Shown: one piece after another, positions 23,287 through 26,432 of the stretch | Layout of the letters: every line of letters begins with the position of its first letter | Numbering within the stretch: the first letter of the stretch is position 1 | Assembly: GCA_964490435.1 (NCBI GenBank) | Contig: CAZBCF010000021.1 | Coordinates: 1 to 26,432 of the forward strand | Length of the DNA: 26,432 nt | Reading direction: 5' to 3' | DNA from: IMCC26077 sp964490435 | GTDB lineage: Bacteria; Actinomycetota; Actinomycetes; Nanopelagicales; Nanopelagicaceae | Notes under the pieces: model-generated | The model's input: the letters and a program-made list of their open reading frames with translations, nothing else | Told to the model about the DNA's origin: nothing | Database searches by the model: none | Program-made: the position numbers and the translations under genes

Positions 23287-24132
23287 TTATTTCACGCTAC
23301 CGGCAGTAAGTCCGCTCACGAGGTACTTCTCGATGAAGATGAAGAGGATGACCACTGGGATGATGGCAATCAATGATCCTGCGAATAGATAATTCCACTT
23401 CACCTCGTAGTACCCAGTCAAGAGCGAGAGACCGACCGAGAAGGGCTGTTTCGCAGGCTGACTTGCGAGGGTGTATGCGACGACGAATTCATTCCATGCG
23501 GCGATGAAGATGAAGATTGCAGTAGTGACAATGCCTGGGAGCGCAAGTGGGAGTGCAACTTTGCGGAAGGCCTGGAACCTGGAGCAGCCATCGATCTGCG
23601 CCGCTTCTTCGATCTCCTTCGGAATTGAGCGGAAGAAGCTGGAGAGAATCCAGACTGCGAAAGCCAAGTTGAATGCGGCATTAACGAGGATGAGCCCGGT
23701 ATATGTATTGACCAAGTTGAGAACGGACATCTCGCGATAGATACCGATGAGCAGGGTGGTGGGCGAGAACATTTGTGTGATGAGCACGACGAGCAAGAAG
23801 AGTGTGCGGCCGCGGAAGTTATGTCGGGCGACAAAGTAACCAGCGGGGATCGATGCAATCAGACCAATCACCATCGTGGCAAGTGCGATGATGATGGTGT
23901 TCTTCATGTAGGTGCCGAATTCGATCTCTCGGAACACGTTGATGAAATTGCTCCAGATCCAATGCTGGGGGAGATAGGTCGGCGGGATGTCGGTGATATC
24001 AGCCTTGGGTTTTAACGCAGTGCTGAACATCGTGACATAAGGAAAGAGGAAGATAAATGCCGTAGCAAAGCCGATTATCGAGAGTAAGAGCCCTTTGATT
24101 CGTCGTTTGACGATTACTGCTGGCACGCTCAT
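23287..24132 (-). CDS. Sugar ABC transporter permease (MalG-like)
   Basis: A 281-residue membrane permease. A basic N-terminus precedes a first membrane segment near 15-35, and about six segments are seen in all. The EAA loop is at 176-182 (EAAQIDG). It ends in the family-typical YLVSGLTAGSVK. ATG 24132 is chosen: it overlaps the upstream permease stop (ATGA) and has GAGAGG about 8 bases before it, while the GTG at 24153 lacks this. It forms the transporter with the next gene upstream and the binding protein at 25171-26427. The ATPase is missing here as well. Confidence 0.93.
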   Translation of the reverse strand: MSVPAVIVKRRIKGLLLSIIGFATAFIFLFPYVTMFSTALKPKADITDIPPTYLPQHWIWSNFINVFREIEFGTYMKNTIIIALATMVIGLIASIPAGYFVARHNFRGRTLFLLVVLITQMFSPTTLLIGIYREMSVLNLVNTYTGLILVNAAFNLAFAVWILSSFFRSIPKEIEEAAQIDGCSRFQAFRKVALPLALPGIVTTAIFIFIAAWNEFVVAYTLASQPAKQPFSVGLSLLTGYYEVKWNYLFAGSLIAIIPVVILFIFIEKYLVSGLTAGSVK

Positions 24133-25025
24133 GTCTGATCTGCCTCTCGCCACTTGGAAAGTCTCAAGAAGAGCATGATGAAGATAAAGATAACTAGGAA
24201 GTTGCCCACTGCAAGCGCTGCAGATTGGCCGATATCCTGCTCGCGGAACGCGACCTTGTACGCAAAGGTAGTAGTGGTGTCAGTCTCGTAGCCGGGACCG
24301 CCTTGCGTCATCACCCAGATAATTGGGAAAGAGTTGAAAACATAGACGGCGTTGATGACTGCGGCGACGAGGAATGCGGGGCGCAGTAGCGGGAAAATAA
24401 TCGTCCAATAGCCTTTCCAGGCGCCAGCGCCATCGACCTTTGCTGCTTCAAGAACCTCGCCAGGAATCGATTGAAGGCCTGCGAGCAAGACGTAACTTGT
24501 GAAGGGGAGCGAGACAAAGACCGCTACGACAAGGAGCATGATGAACGAGGTCGAAGGGTTTCCGAGCAAGTCGATATCTTCTTTGATTATGCCAAGATCT
24601 TTAAGGATCAGATTCATCATTCCGTAGTAAGGATCAAGGATCCATTTGAACGAGGTTGCGGTGATGACAAGAGATGCAGCCCACGGGATGATGATCGAAT
24701 AGCGAAGGAATTTTTGCCCTTTGAATTTTGCATTCATCAATTGGGCTAATGGAAGCGAGATGGCCAGTGTCATGCCGACCACAACCACCAACCAAATAAC
24801 TGTACGACGCAAGACTGCAGGGAGGTCGAAGTTGGCAACCAACATTCGGTAATTTTCAAGTCCAGCCCAACCTTCGATGAGGCCGGAGATATCGATTGTC
24901 CTAAAGGACATCAAGAAGAGTTCAAGGGTCGGCCAGAGCACGAACCCAACGATGAGGATGATGGTCCCGCTGAGCCAAGGGAGCGCTTTATATGTCGGCT
25001 CTTTCTTCGCAGTTGCGGTTACCAA
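24129..25025 (-). CDS. Sugar ABC transporter permease (MalF/UgpA-like)
   Basis: A 298-residue membrane permease with a first hydrophobic segment near 18-40, about six segments overall, and the EAA loop at 193-199 (EAAKVDG). The start codon is TTG, well supported by AAGGAG six bases upstream. It overlaps the MalG-like partner by 4 bp. It is separated from its binding-protein gene by a 145-bp gap holding the stem-loop at 25088-25121, so it is probably expressed at a lower level than the binding protein. The substrate is likely a carbohydrate, not determined. Confidence 0.93.
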   Translation of the reverse strand: MVTATAKKEPTYKALPWLSGTIILIVGFVLWPTLELFLMSFRTIDISGLIEGWAGLENYRMLVANFDLPAVLRRTVIWLVVVVGMTLAISLPLAQLMNAKFKGQKFLRYSIIIPWAASLVITATSFKWILDPYYGMMNLILKDLGIIKEDIDLLGNPSTSFIMLLVVAVFVSLPFTSYVLLAGLQSIPGEVLEAAKVDGAGAWKGYWTIIFPLLRPAFLVAAVINAVYVFNSFPIIWVMTQGGPGYETDTTTTFAYKVAFREQDIGQSAALAVGNFLVIFIFIMLFLRLSKWREADQT

Positions 25026-25087
25026 AGTTTCTCCTTACACACGTGAATGCATTTTACTAACTCTTGATGGATTACTTGTATTTAGCC

Positions 25088-25121
25088 AAAAGGCAAGACC
25101 TCAATTGAGGCCTTGCCTTTT
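25088..25121 (-). terminator. Stem-loop between binding-protein and permease genes
   Basis: A long inverted repeat: 25088-25097 pairs exactly with 25112-25121, 25099-25102 with 25107-25110, loop AATT. The one remaining position is A-C if read on the plus strand but G-U if read on the minus strand, giving an uninterrupted 15-bp RNA stem only for the minus-strand operon. A UUUU run closes the stem. It probably acts as a partial terminator or 3'-end stabiliser for the binding-protein message. The rest of the 145-bp gap shows nothing else clear. Confidence 0.75.
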
Positions 25122-25170
25122 GCACCTGTTACTTCAGATTACTGCGTGCTTCAAGCAGAGGATCAGTTAT

Positions 25171-26427
25171 TTACTTGATCTTCTTATGTGCGGCATCGCA
25201 CTTTGCTTGAATCTGTTGAAGTGCACGGCCGGTGTTTGACATCGCATTACCCATGTAGGTCACGATTGATGCCTTACATGCCTGCCATGAGCCGACCGTT
25301 CCTGGGTAGAAGATCGCCTTTGGAAGAAGCTTGACGTATGGCCCAATGATTGGGTCCTCTTCAGCAAGCTTTCCAGCGGACTTCGTTGCAGGGATGAATC
25401 CACCAGCGGCCTTCAAGAAGCCTTGGTAGTTGGTTGGCTCGAAGAGGAAGGTGAGGAACTTCTGGATCTCTACCTGGCGACCATTTGCCTTGTAGCCTTT
25501 GAAGTAATCCTGAACACCCACGGTGATGTCGGTCTTGCCCTTTGCAGCCGGGAATGCACCCGCTGCCCAGTCGATGTTCTCGCCACCATTCTTTGATAGC
25601 CAATCGGGGAGGAAGACGCCACCGTCAACCATGGCAACCTTGCCCTTAGCAAAGAGCGCCCAGCAGCCGTCAGTACGGTTGGTCTTGCCTGGGTTTGGCT
25701 GGGTTAACTTCTGATCAACAAGAGTCTTGAGGAAATCAAGAGCGCCCTTGAACTCTTTGTTGTTGAGCGTGTACTTGTTGGCCTTCGCGTCGAAGAGACG
25801 ACCGCCATTGCCGCCACCCCACGTTGTGAAGATCATTTGCGCTTCTTCAGGTCCAAGTGGGAGGCAGTATGGATAGACATCTGGATACTTCTTCTTGACT
25901 GCCTTTGCAGCAGCAAGCATGTCGTCCCATGTCTTTGGAGCGGCCTTGACGCCAGCACCTGAAATGAGTTGCTTGTTCCAGAAGAATGCACGGGCAGAGG
26001 CGAGATCAGGAACTGCGTACGCAGTGCCCTTGTACTTGGAGTTATCAAGGAATGCAGGAATGATGTCCTTGATCACCGCTGGGCTCACGATTTGATCTGC
26101 GCGATAGAGCAGACCAGCCGCGGCTTCGCCAGCGAACTCGTCATTGTTGACGATATCTGGTGATTGACCAGATGCAATAAGAGTCTTTACCTTCTGGCCG
26201 ATTTCTGGCCACGCGACCACGTCAACGTCAACCTTGATGCCAGGGTTAGCGTTTTCGAAATCTTGAGCGAGACCGTCGTAGTAATCGACCATGTCATCGG
26301 TGTAAGCGGCCATGACCAACTTCAAGGTCACATCTGCCGCCTGTGATGGCATAGCCGCAGCTGCGATTGTCGTTGCAAGACCAAAGGCTGCAACGGCCGC
26401 AATCTTGCGGGTGCGGAATTTCTTCAT
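25171..26427 (-). CDS. Extracellular sugar-binding protein, family 1 (ABC transporter)
   Basis: A 418-residue periplasmic-type binding protein of the family 1 solute-binding group. The N-terminus is a Sec signal peptide: a KKFRTRK basic head, a hydrophobic Ala-rich core, and a likely AxA-type cleavage after residue 30 (PSQA|ADV). No lipobox cysteine is present, which is unusual for a Gram-positive-type cell. The body shows family features such as NPGIKVDVDVVAW, GQSPDIV and an aromatic-rich FTTWGGGNGG segment. It is first in the operon with two permeases and the TIM-barrel protein. The start lies 5 bases from the window edge, so its promoter and ribosome site are outside. Ligand is not known. 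Confidence 0.94.
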   Translation of the reverse strand: MKKFRTRKIAAVAAFGLATTIAAAAMPSQAADVTLKLVMAAYTDDMVDYYDGLAQDFENANPGIKVDVDVVAWPEIGQKVKTLIASGQSPDIVNNDEFAGEAAAGLLYRADQIVSPAVIKDIIPAFLDNSKYKGTAYAVPDLASARAFFWNKQLISGAGVKAAPKTWDDMLAAAKAVKKKYPDVYPYCLPLGPEEAQMIFTTWGGGNGGRLFDAKANKYTLNNKEFKGALDFLKTLVDQKLTQPNPGKTNRTDGCWALFAKGKVAMVDGGVFLPDWLSKNGGENIDWAAGAFPAAKGKTDITVGVQDYFKGYKANGRQVEIQKFLTFLFEPTNYQGFLKAAGGFIPATKSAGKLAEEDPIIGPYVKLLPKAIFYPGTVGSWQACKASIVTYMGNAMSNTGRALQQIQAKCDAAHKKIK

Positions 26428-26432
26428 TTACT

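Overview
The window looks like a chromosomal carbohydrate-catabolism region of an actinobacterium. G+C looks close to half, genes are tightly packed with many ATGA/TGATG-type overlaps, the two sugar ABC transporters carry no ATPase of their own, and several proteins (the IlvD/Edd sugar-acid dehydratase, the 2-keto-3-deoxy-arabinonate dehydratase-like protein, the U32-like TIM-barrel protein) resemble types I associate with Actinomycetota. A streamlined planktonic lineage is possible, but the genus cannot be read from the sequence. No rRNA, tRNA, CRISPR, insertion sequence, integrase or phage gene was seen.

Layout. (1) 1-2003 (+): the tail of a solute-binding protein, a strong stem-loop, then two MalF/MalG-type permeases. 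(2) 1993-5365 (-): a GlcD/GlcF flavin and iron-sulfur 2-hydroxyacid (glycolate or lactate) oxidase pair, with a translationally coupled phosphotransferase-family kinase behind it. (3) 5430-8846 (+): SMP-30-type sugar lactonase, 2-keto-3-deoxygluconate-type kinase, KDPG-type aldolase and a U32-like TIM-barrel protein, divergent from unit 2 across a 64-bp gap that holds a perfect inverted repeat. (4) 8887-9657 (-): an SDR dehydrogenase. (5) 9835-14386 (+): pyruvate phosphate dikinase, a 2-keto-3-deoxy-pentonate dehydratase-like FAH-fold enzyme and a D-2-hydroxyacid dehydrogenase. (6) 14400-15248 (-): a second FAH-fold enzyme resembling 2,4-diketo-3-deoxy-sugar-acid hydrolases. (7) 15401-22107 (+): a seven-gene operon of sugar-acid dehydratase, GlpX fructose-1,6-bisphosphatase, RidA, SDR, D-aminoacylase-like amidohydrolase, a second Rid protein and another SDR. 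(8) 22097-26427 (-): solute-binding protein, stem-loop, two permeases and an uncharacterised probable TIM-barrel protein.

How the parts may work together (inference): imported sugars are oxidised to lactones outside this window or by one of the SDRs, then opened (lactonase) and dehydrated (IlvD/Edd enzyme) to 2-keto-3-deoxy acids. These could be phosphorylated and cleaved (kinase plus aldolase), dehydrated again (12594-13469), or oxidised at C4 by an SDR and hydrolysed by the FAH-fold enzyme at 14400-15248. For a pentonate the last route gives pyruvate plus glycolate, and a GlcDF-type glycolate oxidase sits in the same window. Pyruvate phosphate dikinase and GlpX would then carry pyruvate back toward hexose phosphates. 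The distal Rid/SDR/amidohydrolase part with the right-hand transporter looks like a separate module for an N-acyl or amino compound of unknown identity.

No recognisable transcription regulator, ABC ATPase or alpha-ketoglutarate-semialdehyde dehydrogenase is encoded here. No gene-free stretch exceeds about 180 bp.
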